NCBI GenBank assembly: GCA_029054485.1
Contig: JAIDFD010000142.1
Location: 1 to 7,464, forward strand
Source of the DNA: Clostridia bacterium
GTDB taxonomy: Bacteria; Bacillota; Clostridia; Christensenellales; Borkfalkiaceae
Reading direction: 5' to 3'
Length of the DNA: 7,464 bases
Shown in pieces: positions 1 through 5,934 of the stretch; position 1 is the stretch's first letter; the number at the start of each line of letters is the position of its first letter. A program made the position numbers and the translations under genes. The notes beneath the pieces are model-generated. The model did no database searches, had not been told where the DNA came from, and saw only the letters and a program-made list of their open reading frames with translations.

Positions 1-10
1 ATACTAATTT

Positions 11-166
11 TTATTTATCTGAATCTTCAGAGTTTTCGGAAACAACCGCGTCTCCGTGCTTTTTTGCGAACTTATTATTTATATGGTGAAGAGTTATTAC
101 TAAAACGGCGTTCACTATCAAAAACGCAAATATCACCGCACAAAGAATATACACTACGGTCAGCAT
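11..166 (-). CDS. 51-aa single-pass membrane microprotein downstream of lysC
   Basis: Not recognised as a known family. The protein has one hydrophobic helix at about residues 3-25 (starting MLTVVYILCAVIFAF). A basic stretch follows (HHINNKFAKKHG, 27-38), then a short acidic tail (SENSEDSDK, 43-51). By the positive-inside rule the C-terminal tail is probably cytoplasmic and the N terminus outside. I chose the ATG at 164-166 because GGGGAG lies 7 nt upstream of it. The frame stays open further upstream, to an ATG at 280, but that extension lies inside lysC and has no comparable ribosome binding site. The gene begins 13 nt after the lysC stop codon and its Shine-Dalgarno region touches that stop, so it is probably co-transcribed and translationally linked with lysC. 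The function is unknown. The helix and strong RBS make it likely to be real, but there is no homology evidence available here. Confidence 0.7.
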   Translation of the reverse strand: MLTVVYILCAVIFAFLIVNAVLVITLHHINNKFAKKHGDAVVSENSEDSDK

Positions 167-173
167 AGATCCA

Positions 174-179
174 CTCCCC
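174..179 (-). promoter_or_regulatory. Ribosome binding site of the 51-aa microprotein
   Basis: On the minus strand this reads GGGGAG, followed by a 7-nt spacer and ATG. It lies directly after the lysC stop codon (180-182). This site decides the start at 166 over the in-frame ATG at 280 inside lysC. Confidence 0.7.
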
Positions 180-1499
180 TTATTTTCCGAAAAACTCGGA
201 ATAAATCGCCTTGATACAGCGCTCGTAATCATCGTTGGCAACGCCAACCATAATGTTAAGCTCGCTCGAACCTTGGTCAATCATTTTTATATTAATTCCC
301 GCGGAAGCGATTGCATTAAAAAGCCGTGCGGACGTTCCCACCGAGGACGACATACCGTGACCAACCGTTGAAATGAGCGCGATATTTTCAATTACTCTTA
401 CAGTATCGGGCTGAACAGCCTGTTTGATACCGTCTATAATTTTTTCGAGTTTGCCTTCCAACGCCTCGCTTGCAACAACGAGCGACATTGTGTCTATTCC
501 CGAAGGGATATGCTCAACGGGTACTCTTTCCTGCTCCAAAACGGTCAGCACCTTTCGCATAAAACCGATTTCGGAGTTCATAAGCGATTTTTCAATAAAG
601 ATTACGGTGAAGTTCTTTTTGCCCGAAATTCCCGTAACCACACTGCCGACGGGGCGGTAAATACTGCTGGGAACAATTAACGTGCCCTCGTCCTGCGGAC
701 GGAAAGTGTTTTTTATCTGAATGGGGATATTTGCCTTTCTTACGGGAAAAATCGAATCCGCGTGCAATACGTTTGCGCCCATATAGCTTAACTCGCGCAG
801 TTCTTTATAGGAAAGGGATTTTATGCGCTTGGGGCTGTCGATAAGCGCGGGGTCGCAGGCAAGAAAGCCAGAAACGTCGGTCCAGTTTTCGTAAAGGGTT
901 GCACTGACCGCGCGGGCGACGACCGCGCCCGTAATATCCGAGCCGCCGCGCGAAAAGGTTTTTACCTTGCCGTTCGCTCCCCTACCGTAAAAACCGGGGA
1001 ACACCGCAAGTTTTTCACCCGAAGCCGCGGCAGAAATTGCCTTGTAAGTTTTTTCGCCGTCCAAAAAACCGTTTTTATCAAAGAAAATCACGTCTTCCGC
1101 ATCGATAAACTTTGCACCTAAAACTTCCGCCGTTATGCGCGCTGAAAGATACTCGCCGCGCGAAGCGGTGAAATCTTCGCTATGCTCTTTTTCTATGCGC
1201 CTGCGCGTAAGTTCCAAAATCTGGTCTATATTTATATCTAGTTCAAGCTCTTTGACTATTCCGCGGAAACGGGTGCAGACGGCCGCAAAAGCCATTTCGC
1301 ACGAACCGGTGGCTTTGAGTTCGTCATAGCACGAATACAAAAGGTCGGTAACTTTTATATCGCCCGAAAATCTTTTACCGGGCGCGGAAACGACTATGTA
1401 GCGGCGTTCGGCGTCGCTTTCGATTATTTTTTTTACGCCTTTGATTACGTTGCCGTCAGCCATTGACGTTCCGCCGAATTTGCAAACCTTAACTGCCAT
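180..1499 (-). CDS. lysC: Aspartate kinase (monofunctional, ACT-domain regulated)
   Basis: Cytoplasmic enzyme that phosphorylates L-aspartate with ATP, the first step towards lysine/diaminopimelate, threonine and methionine. The 439 residues match a monofunctional aspartokinase of the long single-chain type. The amino-acid-kinase domain covers about 1-285, with KFGGTS at 7-12 (nucleotide and phosphate binding), SRGGSD at 183-188 and ENWTDVSG at 204-211. Two C-terminal ACT regulatory domains follow (about 297-360 and 371-439), the second holding MIDQGSSELNIMVGV at 406-420. There is no homoserine dehydrogenase fusion. Feedback control by lysine (possibly with threonine) is expected from the ACT pair, but the effector cannot be read from sequence. 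The ATG at 1499 is preceded by a weak GGTAAG site. The 77-nt gap from the upstream micro-ORF holds a small hairpin and is too short for a lysine riboswitch. The gene is followed closely by the 51-aa membrane protein. Confidence 0.95.
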   Translation of the reverse strand: MAVKVCKFGGTSMADGNVIKGVKKIIESDAERRYIVVSAPGKRFSGDIKVTDLLYSCYDELKATGSCEMAFAAVCTRFRGIVKELELDINIDQILELTRRRIEKEHSEDFTASRGEYLSARITAEVLGAKFIDAEDVIFFDKNGFLDGEKTYKAISAAASGEKLAVFPGFYGRGANGKVKTFSRGGSDITGAVVARAVSATLYENWTDVSGFLACDPALIDSPKRIKSLSYKELRELSYMGANVLHADSIFPVRKANIPIQIKNTFRPQDEGTLIVPSSIYRPVGSVVTGISGKKNFTVIFIEKSLMNSEIGFMRKVLTVLEQERVPVEHIPSGIDTMSLVVASEALEGKLEKIIDGIKQAVQPDTVRVIENIALISTVGHGMSSSVGTSARLFNAIASAGINIKMIDQGSSELNIMVGVANDDYERCIKAIYSEFFGK

Positions 1500-1544
1500 A
1501 TTTTCTTACCGTATTAATTTATTATTTTCCTCTTTTACAATATA

Positions 1545-1562
1545 TGCCGCGTAAACGCGGCA
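1545..1562 (-). other. GC-rich hairpin in the lysC leader
   Basis: A perfect 7-bp stem (TGCCGCG / CGCGGCA) with a 4-nt loop, in the gap between the cdaR-like micro-ORF and lysC. On the transcribed minus strand it is followed by ATATATTG rather than a run of U, so it is not a convincing intrinsic terminator. It could act as an RNA-processing or stability element, or as a partial attenuator, setting lysC expression apart from that of cdaA. A TATATT sequence at 1539-1544 could serve as a -10 box for lysC but has no good -35 partner. Confidence 0.45.
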
Positions 1563-1576
1563 AAGTTTAAGCGGGA

Positions 1577-1693
1577 TTACAAATCTTTTATATTAGACAG
1601 AAATACCGTAACTACAGCAAGCCCGAGCGCAAGCAACTTTAAGCCCACATTGGTAGTGAAAAACTCTTTTAAAAACTGTTTAAACCTTTTCAT
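1577..1693 (-). CDS. 38-aa CdaR/YbbR-like membrane anchor only (micro-CdaR or remnant)
   Basis: A short ORF beginning inside the end of cdaA (14-nt overlap). The translation starts MKRFKQFLKEFF, continues with NVGLKLLALGLAVV (15-28) and ends NIKDL at a TAA. A basic amphipathic start followed by 'GLKLLAL-LA' and a hydrophobic helix (about 16-33) is the usual N-terminal membrane anchor of CdaR (YbbR), the regulator encoded next to cdaA in Bacillota. Normal CdaR continues with several extracytoplasmic YbbR domains and is several hundred residues long. Here the frame closes right after the helix, and only 76 nt remain before lysC, so no YbbR domain exists in any frame. The start is backed by GGAGGG 8 nt upstream. 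It is either a working membrane microprotein that contacts CdaA through its helices, or a degraded cdaR. The position and overlap are seen directly; the CdaR relationship is my reading of a short motif. Confidence 0.7.
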   Translation of the reverse strand: MKRFKQFLKEFFTTNVGLKLLALGLAVVTVFLSNIKDL

Positions 1694-2513
1694 GATGCTT
1701 GCCCTCCGCCGAAATTTCGGTCCAGTAGTATTCTTTTAACGCCGTCTTTAAATCGGTTGCATCAGCGTATTTTTTGATACTGCCGTTTTTAACGATTGAA
1801 ATTATGCCCGTTTCTTCCGAAACGACTATCGCCGTAACGCTTGCGACCGTGGTTACTCCCAGTGCGGCGCGGTGGCGGCTGCCCATTTCCTTGGGCAGGT
1901 TTTCGTTTTCGAGAATGGGTAAAAAACAGCCTGCGGCGTAAAGTTTTACGCCCTCGATTACAAGCGCGCCGTCGTGCAGGGGCGCTTTGGGATAGAACAC
2001 CGCCTCTATCATTTGCGCGGTTATGTCGGCGTTTATAACCGTACCGCTCTCTATAATTCCTTCGGGCAGATTATCGTCAGAAAGAACGATGAGCGCGCCG
2101 ACATCGTTTTTAGACATATTTTGCACGGCGCGGATAATTTCGTCGATAACGCCGTCGATTCCGCTTAACGAAATATTTGTAACTTTACTCTTCTTAGCAC
2201 CCGAATTGAGAAGCGAACGCTTTATTTCGGTATGGTACATAGTGAATACAATGAGTGCAATCATTGCAACGACTATGACAAGGAATGCGGAGTCGATGTT
2301 ATACGAGAATGCAAACGCAATGCCTGTCAACAAAACGAAGAAAACGATTACGGGAATAAATTTAGTACCCTTGTTGTTTTTCAGTACCTTGAACAAGATG
2401 TAGTACAAAACAGTGTATAATATCAGCTGTAAAATATAAGTAAATACCCTGTCCCCGAATTCAGTTCCAAAGTTGCGAGCAATAATGTCCTTAATTGTTT
2501 CCCAGTGCTTCAT
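1680..2513 (-). CDS. cdaA: Diadenylate cyclase, CdaA type (membrane-bound)
   Basis: Makes the second messenger c-di-AMP from two ATP, which controls potassium and osmolyte transport and cell-wall homeostasis in Gram-positive bacteria. The 277 residues match the CdaA family size (about 270-280). There are three N-terminal membrane helices at roughly 24-44, 52-70 and 75-93, then a coiled linker and the cytoplasmic DAC domain (about 110-262). The DAC signature motifs are intact: DGA at 181-183 (in PLHDGALVIEG) and RHR at 213-215 (in GSRHRAALG), so it should be catalytically active. The ATG at 2513 has GGGAG about 11 nt upstream. The 3' end overlaps the CdaR-like micro-ORF by 14 nt. The usual downstream partners, full-length cdaR and glmM, are absent; the next large gene is lysC. 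A putative promoter lies at 2552-2580. Confidence 0.96.
   Translation of the reverse strand: MKHWETIKDIIARNFGTEFGDRVFTYILQLILYTVLYYILFKVLKNNKGTKFIPVIVFFVLLTGIAFAFSYNIDSAFLVIVVAMIALIVFTMYHTEIKRSLLNSGAKKSKVTNISLSGIDGVIDEIIRAVQNMSKNDVGALIVLSDDNLPEGIIESGTVINADITAQMIEAVFYPKAPLHDGALVIEGVKLYAAGCFLPILENENLPKEMGSRHRAALGVTTVASVTAIVVSEETGIISIVKNGSIKKYADATDLKTALKEYYWTEISAEGKHHEKV
1702..1707 (-). promoter_or_regulatory. Ribosome binding site of the CdaR-like micro-ORF
   Basis: GGAGGG on the minus strand, 8 nt before the ATG at 1693 and located inside the last codons of cdaA. A perfect 12-bp palindrome (CCGAAATTTCGG, 1709-1720) lies directly upstream of it. A near-ideal site here argues that the short ORF is translated. 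Confidence 0.65.
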
Positions 2514-2551
2514 GGCGTGGCAACTCCCGTAAATAGTTTACTCCAACTGAT

Positions 2552-2580
2552 ATTATATATTTAAAAATAAAAAAAATAAA
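2552..2580 (-). promoter_or_regulatory. Putative promoter of the cdaA unit
   Basis: On the minus strand a consensus TATAAT lies at 2557-2552. A weak -35 (TTTATT, 2580-2575) sits 17 bp upstream in a very A/T-rich stretch that could serve as an UP element. It would start transcription near 2545, giving a leader of about 30 nt with GGGAG before cdaA. The -35 overlaps the U-tract and stem of the preceding holA terminator, so the two signals are packed together. The -10 is convincing and the -35 is not. Confidence 0.45.
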
Positions 2581-2600
2581 GCGTTTGAAACGCTTTATTT
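2563..2600 (-). terminator. Intrinsic terminator of the mnmE-holA unit
   Basis: A 13-bp perfect inverted repeat (arms 2588-2600 and 2574-2586, one central base, with a practical loop of about 4-5 nt) begins 4 nt after the holA stop codon. On the minus strand the stem is followed by a long T-rich tract (TTTTTATTTTT). The stem has an AAAGCG/CGCTTT core and A/T outer pairs. This is a textbook rho-independent terminator for transcripts coming from holA. Confidence 0.88.
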
Positions 2601-2604
2601 CGGC

Positions 2605-3579
2605 TTAATCGAAAAATAATTTATTATTTACAGTTTGCAGGGCGTTTTTCGGTAGGGTAAGCCCGCTCTTCAACCGCGAAATCGCATCGTAGACCGCGGT
2701 GACGTAACCTTTCAATTTCTCCACGCCGATTGCCTGCGCCTGTTCGCGGCTCTTTTTTACGCCGTACTCTTTCATCTTCAAAAGTTTGGCAAGCTCCGCG
2801 TCCGACTGCCTTGACGAACAAATAGTAAGCAGATTTTTGAAGTACGAAAACAGTCCCGACAAAAGAGGCGCTTCATCTCCGTCCTTTCGGCAAAGCTCAC
2901 TTTCGATAGCTATGAATTTATTGAAGTCGCGGCGCGCTACGGCGTTAGTCATTTCGTAAATGCGGTAGTCCGCATCCTTGAACACGAGCGCGTCCACCTC
3001 TTCGCGGGTCAACGTTCCCTCTCTCTTATAGTCGATAAGCTTTTCGACTTCGAGTGCCACGCGCGACATATTGCAAAGGCAGTATGAAGCAATGGTATTG
3101 CACACGTCTACCGAGGCGGAAATCCCCGCACGTTTAAACGTAAGGTACGCCCACTTTGCAACCGACTCTTCATCGGCGCGCCCGCAGTCAACGTAAGTTA
3201 TACAGCCCTTGCGCTTTAAGTCCACCCCTTTTTTACTTTCCGTGTTTACGATAATCAAAATCGAGTCGGGCGGGAACTTTTCAAAAGTCTTTTTAAGATA
3301 AGTGTCGTATTCGCTTTCCGTAGGATAAAGCGAGGTGACTTTGACTATGCGCTTTTCGGACATAAAGGGTACAGCCTGTACCGCGGAAGTCAAATCGGTG
3401 AGGCGCGCGCCCTTTAAATTCTCGCCATCGAGGGTGGAAAAGTTGAGTTCAGGCATCTGCAAAAAAGCCGACTTTATCAGCTCTTCCCCTTTCATGCGGA
3501 AGTATGCGTCATCGCCCTCTAAAAGGTAAATGCCCTTCGCGCCCGCGGCTATGTCGTTTTTAAGTTCGGTAAATTTCAT
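2605..3579 (-). CDS. holA: DNA polymerase III delta subunit
   Basis: Clamp-loader subunit that opens the beta sliding clamp and loads it on DNA at the replisome. The 324 residues are close to the usual Bacillota delta length (about 330-345). Features of the family: YLLEGDDAYF at 18-27 near the N terminus, PFMSEKRIVKV at 71-81 (region following the beta-binding segment), MSRVALEVEKL at 171-181 and IYEMTNAVARRD at 207-218. A C-terminal helical collar domain (about 215-320) ends near LKSG at 303-306. As usual for delta it carries no Walker A motif and is not an ATPase itself. It starts 16 nt after the mnmE stop, with GGGGGA only 4 nt before the ATG, so it is probably co-transcribed with mnmE. 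A strong terminator follows. Confidence 0.92.
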   Translation of the reverse strand: MKFTELKNDIAAGAKGIYLLEGDDAYFRMKGEELIKSAFLQMPELNFSTLDGENLKGARLTDLTSAVQAVPFMSEKRIVKVTSLYPTESEYDTYLKKTFEKFPPDSILIIVNTESKKGVDLKRKGCITYVDCGRADEESVAKWAYLTFKRAGISASVDVCNTIASYCLCNMSRVALEVEKLIDYKREGTLTREEVDALVFKDADYRIYEMTNAVARRDFNKFIAIESELCRKDGDEAPLLSGLFSYFKNLLTICSSRQSDAELAKLLKMKEYGVKKSREQAQAIGVEKLKGYVTAVYDAISRLKSGLTLPKNALQTVNNKLFFD

Positions 3580-3595
3580 ATTGTCCCCCGCGCGA

Positions 3596-4906
3596 TTATT
3601 TGCCCACGCAGAATTTTTCGAATACGGTGTTTATAATCTGTTCGTTTGCGGTTTCGCCCGTAATTTCGCCGAGGGCGTCCCACGCGTCCTTTAAATCTAT
3701 TGCAAGCACGTCCACGGTGAAGTTGCCGCAGTTTTCAATCGCGCTTTTAAGACTTTCGTTTGCACGGATAAGCGCGGAGTAATGCCTCTGCTCGATTATA
3801 TACGCTTTATCAAGCGACAGCTCGCCCACAGAATTTTCGGACAGAAGTTTTTTGAGCTTTTCAAGCCCCTCACCCGTCTTTGCCGAAACAGCCAAATCGA
3901 ACTTTCCGTTCGGCTTTTTCAAGTCGCACTTGTTGAATATTTTTATTACCTTTCCGCTTGCGCCGTCAAGGTCGGCTTCGCCGTTGCCGTCTGTTACAGA
4001 AAGAATTATATCGGCGGTGCGGAAAATCTTTTTTGCGCGCTCTATTCCTATATTTTCAACGTTGCCCGCGCTATCGCGAATTCCTGCGGTGTCAACCAAA
4101 TTATACTTCACGCCGTCTATTTTCAGCTCGCCCTCAACCGCATCGCGGGTTGTTCCCGCCTCGTCCGAAACGATTGCTTTATCGTAACCCAAGAGCGCGT
4201 TCAAAAGCGAGCTTTTGCCAGTGTTGGGTTTTCCGCAGATTGCAACGGTTACGCCGTCCTTGATTTTTTTGCCGCACGAGTAAGACGCGGCAAGTCTTTC
4301 GAGTTTTTGCGAGACGGCTTTTATTTTGCTTTTAATCGCGCCCTCGTTCAGCCCGTCCAGATCCTCTTCGGGGTAATCTATGTCGGCGGCGATTTCCGCC
4401 AATGCGTCCTGCAATTCGCTTTGAAGTTCCTTTATTTCGCCTGTAAGCTTTTCACCGTAAAGCATACTGCCCGCACGGAGCGCGGCCAAACTTTCGGCGT
4501 TAATCATATCTATCATACCCTCGGCGGACGACAGAGAGAGTTTGCCGTTTAAAAAAGCGCGTTTTGTGAACTCGCCCTTCTCCGCCGCGCGTGCGCCGAG
4601 CGAGAGAGTTTTTGCAAGTATTCCGCGCGCAATCTGCACGCCGCCGTGACAGTGAAACTCAATTACGTCCTCGCCCGTGAAAGACTTGGGGGCTTTGAAG
4701 TATACGCACATTCCGAAGTCGGAAAATCCGTCGCCCTGCGTTACGCCCGTGTACATTGTGTTGGGCGTAAAATCTTCCGCCTTGATTTTAGCTGACGGCG
4801 CAAACATTTTCGCCGCTATTTCAAGCGAGCCTTCGCCGCTTAACCTTATCACCGCTACGCCGCCTGTTCCGTGCGGGGTTGAAATCGCGGAAATTACGTC
4901 TGTCAT
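3596..4906 (-). CDS. mnmE: tRNA modification GTPase MnmE (TrmE)
   Basis: With MnmG it installs the (carboxymethyl)aminomethyl group on the wobble uridine (position 34) of certain tRNAs, using methylene-tetrahydrofolate and GTP hydrolysis. The 436 residues are slightly shorter than the usual 450-460. The N-terminal folate-binding domain starts AISTPHGTGGVAVIRLSG (7-24) and includes GEFTKRAFLNGKLSL (111-125). A helical domain surrounds the inserted G domain (about 218-360): P-loop GKPNTGKSS 225-233, GTTRD 251-255, DTAG 272-275, NKCD 325-328. The C-terminal FCVGK keeps the conserved cysteine (C433). All key motifs are present. The ATG at 4906 has AAGGTGA just upstream. It is paired here with holA rather than with mnmG, jag or yidC, its common partners near the replication origin. 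Confidence 0.97.
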   Translation of the reverse strand: MTDVISAISTPHGTGGVAVIRLSGEGSLEIAAKMFAPSAKIKAEDFTPNTMYTGVTQGDGFSDFGMCVYFKAPKSFTGEDVIEFHCHGGVQIARGILAKTLSLGARAAEKGEFTKRAFLNGKLSLSSAEGMIDMINAESLAALRAGSMLYGEKLTGEIKELQSELQDALAEIAADIDYPEEDLDGLNEGAIKSKIKAVSQKLERLAASYSCGKKIKDGVTVAICGKPNTGKSSLLNALLGYDKAIVSDEAGTTRDAVEGELKIDGVKYNLVDTAGIRDSAGNVENIGIERAKKIFRTADIILSVTDGNGEADLDGASGKVIKIFNKCDLKKPNGKFDLAVSAKTGEGLEKLKKLLSENSVGELSLDKAYIIEQRHYSALIRANESLKSAIENCGNFTVDVLAIDLKDAWDALGEITGETANEQIINTVFEKFCVGK

Positions 4907-4934
4907 AAATCACCTTAAAATAAACTTCCTTTTA

Positions 4935-4963
4935 AGTATAACATTTATTAAACGGTTATGCAA
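4935..4963 (-). promoter_or_regulatory. Promoter of the mnmE-holA unit
   Basis: On the minus strand, TTGCAT (4963-4958), a 17-bp spacer and TATACT (4940-4935), with a TG one base upstream of the -10 (TGTTATACT, an extended -10). The predicted start near 4928 gives a leader of about 20 nt containing the AAGGTGA ribosome binding site. It lies immediately after the terminator of the preceding gene, which supports a separate transcription unit. Confidence 0.6.
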
Positions 4964-4992
4964 ACGAAAAAGCGCGGAAGCTTCCGCGCTTT
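4964..4992 (-). terminator. Intrinsic terminator after the unknown membrane protein gene
   Basis: A perfect 24-bp palindrome (arms 4981-4992 and 4969-4980) with a GC-rich core GCGCGGAAG/CTTCCGCGC begins 3 nt after the stop codon at 4996. On the minus strand it ends in TTTTT, then CGTTTG. In RNA it would fold with a small AAGCUU loop region and a strong stem. The U-run is short but the stem is very stable. Confidence 0.85.
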
Positions 4993-4995
4993 GAG

Positions 4996-5856
4996 TCAGT
5001 TGTTAAAATCATCGAACGGCGAAGAATTATTGCCGTTGTCCGAGCCGTTTGCACCCAGTCCGCCGAAGGGGTCTTCCGGCGGGGTCTGCCTCACCTGCTG
5101 GTTTCCTTCGGGTGCGTTTTCGTAAGGATTTCTGTCATAGGGGCTTCTGTCGTAGTTCGGTTGCTGTTTGTTGTAGTACTGCTGGTACTGCTGATACATC
5201 TGATACTGCCTTGCCTGTTCGCCGCGGATATAGTCGCGGTAGTTTACCCCCTTGTTGTTGCGGACAATAAAGAACAGTATTCCGCTCACGGGGAAGATTA
5301 CGCTTGTGATAGCAAACAGAATGTATCTGCGGCTTGCGTAGGTCTGGAAGAAACAAATCAACAAGCTGATGTTTGCAAGCAGATACACAAGGTCAACGTA
5401 GCTCAAAATGGTATCGAGGTAGTTATAGCACCAAGCCGCCCAATTAAGATTTGCGGGAACTTCGCCAAGGTGGTAAAGTCTGCCCACGCCGAACATCGTG
5501 GTAACTTCTTCGTAATAAAGATACTGCTCCACCTGCGAGTACGCAACATAATAAACTATCCAAGCCACAACGAGAATAAACTCAAAAAGCGCGGTGACTA
5601 AGCCGATAGTCTTTGCGTTGATTGCGTTGAAGCACTTGTTTTTCTGCGCGCACACGCCTATATAATAGGTGTTGAAAAAGGGAATAAACGCCATCCACTT
5701 GTTTTTGTAACCCGCTCTTTTTGCGATAGTGAAAAGCGCTACCGCCTGAAAAGTGAATACGGTTAAAAAGCACAGACCGCCCACGAGAAAAATTATCCAG
5801 CGGTTGGTTGTGTTTACAAAATATTCGGCAATAGACGCGTATTCAAAAAAGTCCAT
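4996..5856 (-). CDS. Uncharacterised multi-pass membrane protein with Q/Y/N-rich tail
   Basis: Not recognised by name. The 286 residues contain four likely membrane helices (about 20-44, 83-107, 147-172, 178-198). Between the first two is a segment reading AKRAGYKNKWMAFIPFFNTYYIG (45-67; split here as AKRAGYKNKWM and AFIPFFNTYYIG). The 'AKR.G.KN.W.AFIPF.N...IG' pattern recurs in small clostridial membrane proteins of unknown function, as far as I recall. From about 200 the protein turns hydrophilic and low-complexity: YQMYQQYQQYYNKQQPNY (219-236), short repeats DRSPY and DRNPY (236-245), and acidic-aromatic DPFGGL (262-267) and SPFDDFNN at the very end. Topology of the tail is unclear: helix counting and the positive charges after helix 4 disagree. 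The gene is monocistronic, with its own promoter candidate, a repeat-containing leader and a strong terminator. The RBS is weak (AGGT, 6 nt from ATG). Confidence 0.85.
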   Translation of the reverse strand: MDFFEYASIAEYFVNTTNRWIIFLVGGLCFLTVFTFQAVALFTIAKRAGYKNKWMAFIPFFNTYYIGVCAQKNKCFNAINAKTIGLVTALFEFILVVAWIVYYVAYSQVEQYLYYEEVTTMFGVGRLYHLGEVPANLNWAAWCYNYLDTILSYVDLVYLLANISLLICFFQTYASRRYILFAITSVIFPVSGILFFIVRNNKGVNYRDYIRGEQARQYQMYQQYQQYYNKQQPNYDRSPYDRNPYENAPEGNQQVRQTPPEDPFGGLGANGSDNGNNSSPFDDFNN

Positions 5857-5861
5857 AATTT

Positions 5862-5889
5862 TACCTATACTCTTAAATACCTATACTCT
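5862..5889 (-). repeat. Two 12-bp direct repeats in the 5' leader
   Basis: The 12-mer AGAGTATAGGTA (minus strand) occurs twice, at 5889-5878 and 5873-5862, separated by TTTA, so the period is 16. The downstream copy carries the AGGT ribosome binding site of the membrane protein gene; the upstream copy duplicates it. Both lie between the likely transcription start and the start codon, so the pair makes up nearly the whole leader. Confidence 0.85.
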
Positions 5890-5898
5890 ATAAAATAT

Positions 5899-5927
5899 AT
5901 TATAGCTAAATGATAAAAATAAAACCG
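5899..5927 (-). promoter_or_regulatory. Putative promoter of the membrane protein gene
   Basis: A consensus TATAAT lies at 5904-5899 on the minus strand. The hexamer 17 bp upstream (CGGTTT, 5927-5922) is a poor -35. An alternative pair, TTCACA (5936-5931) with TATCAT (5915-5910), has better boxes but a 15-bp spacer. The region is strongly A/T-rich. A start site near 5892 would place the direct repeats at the beginning of the transcript. Confidence 0.45.
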
Positions 5928-5934
5928 ATATGTG

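Noticed and set aside
11..280. An 89-codon version of the small membrane protein starting inside lysC
   Set aside because: The extra 38 codons overlap lysC, read like out-of-frame coding sequence and lack an RBS; the ATG at 166 has a strong one.
1545..1562. Hairpin as the intrinsic terminator of the cdaA unit
   Set aside because: No U-rich tract follows it on the transcribed strand; kept only as a structural element.
1500..1576. YbbR-domain coding sequence continuing in another frame after the micro-ORF stop (simple frameshift of cdaR)
   Set aside because: Only 76 nt remain before lysC and they hold a hairpin and A/T-rich leader, so a single frameshift cannot explain the missing domains.
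3782..4552. A 256-codon open frame on the plus strand opposite mnmE
   Set aside because: It is fully antisense to a gene with every MnmE motif intact, has no recognisable domain, and is cysteine/phenylalanine-rich in the way expected from the reverse reading of biased codons.
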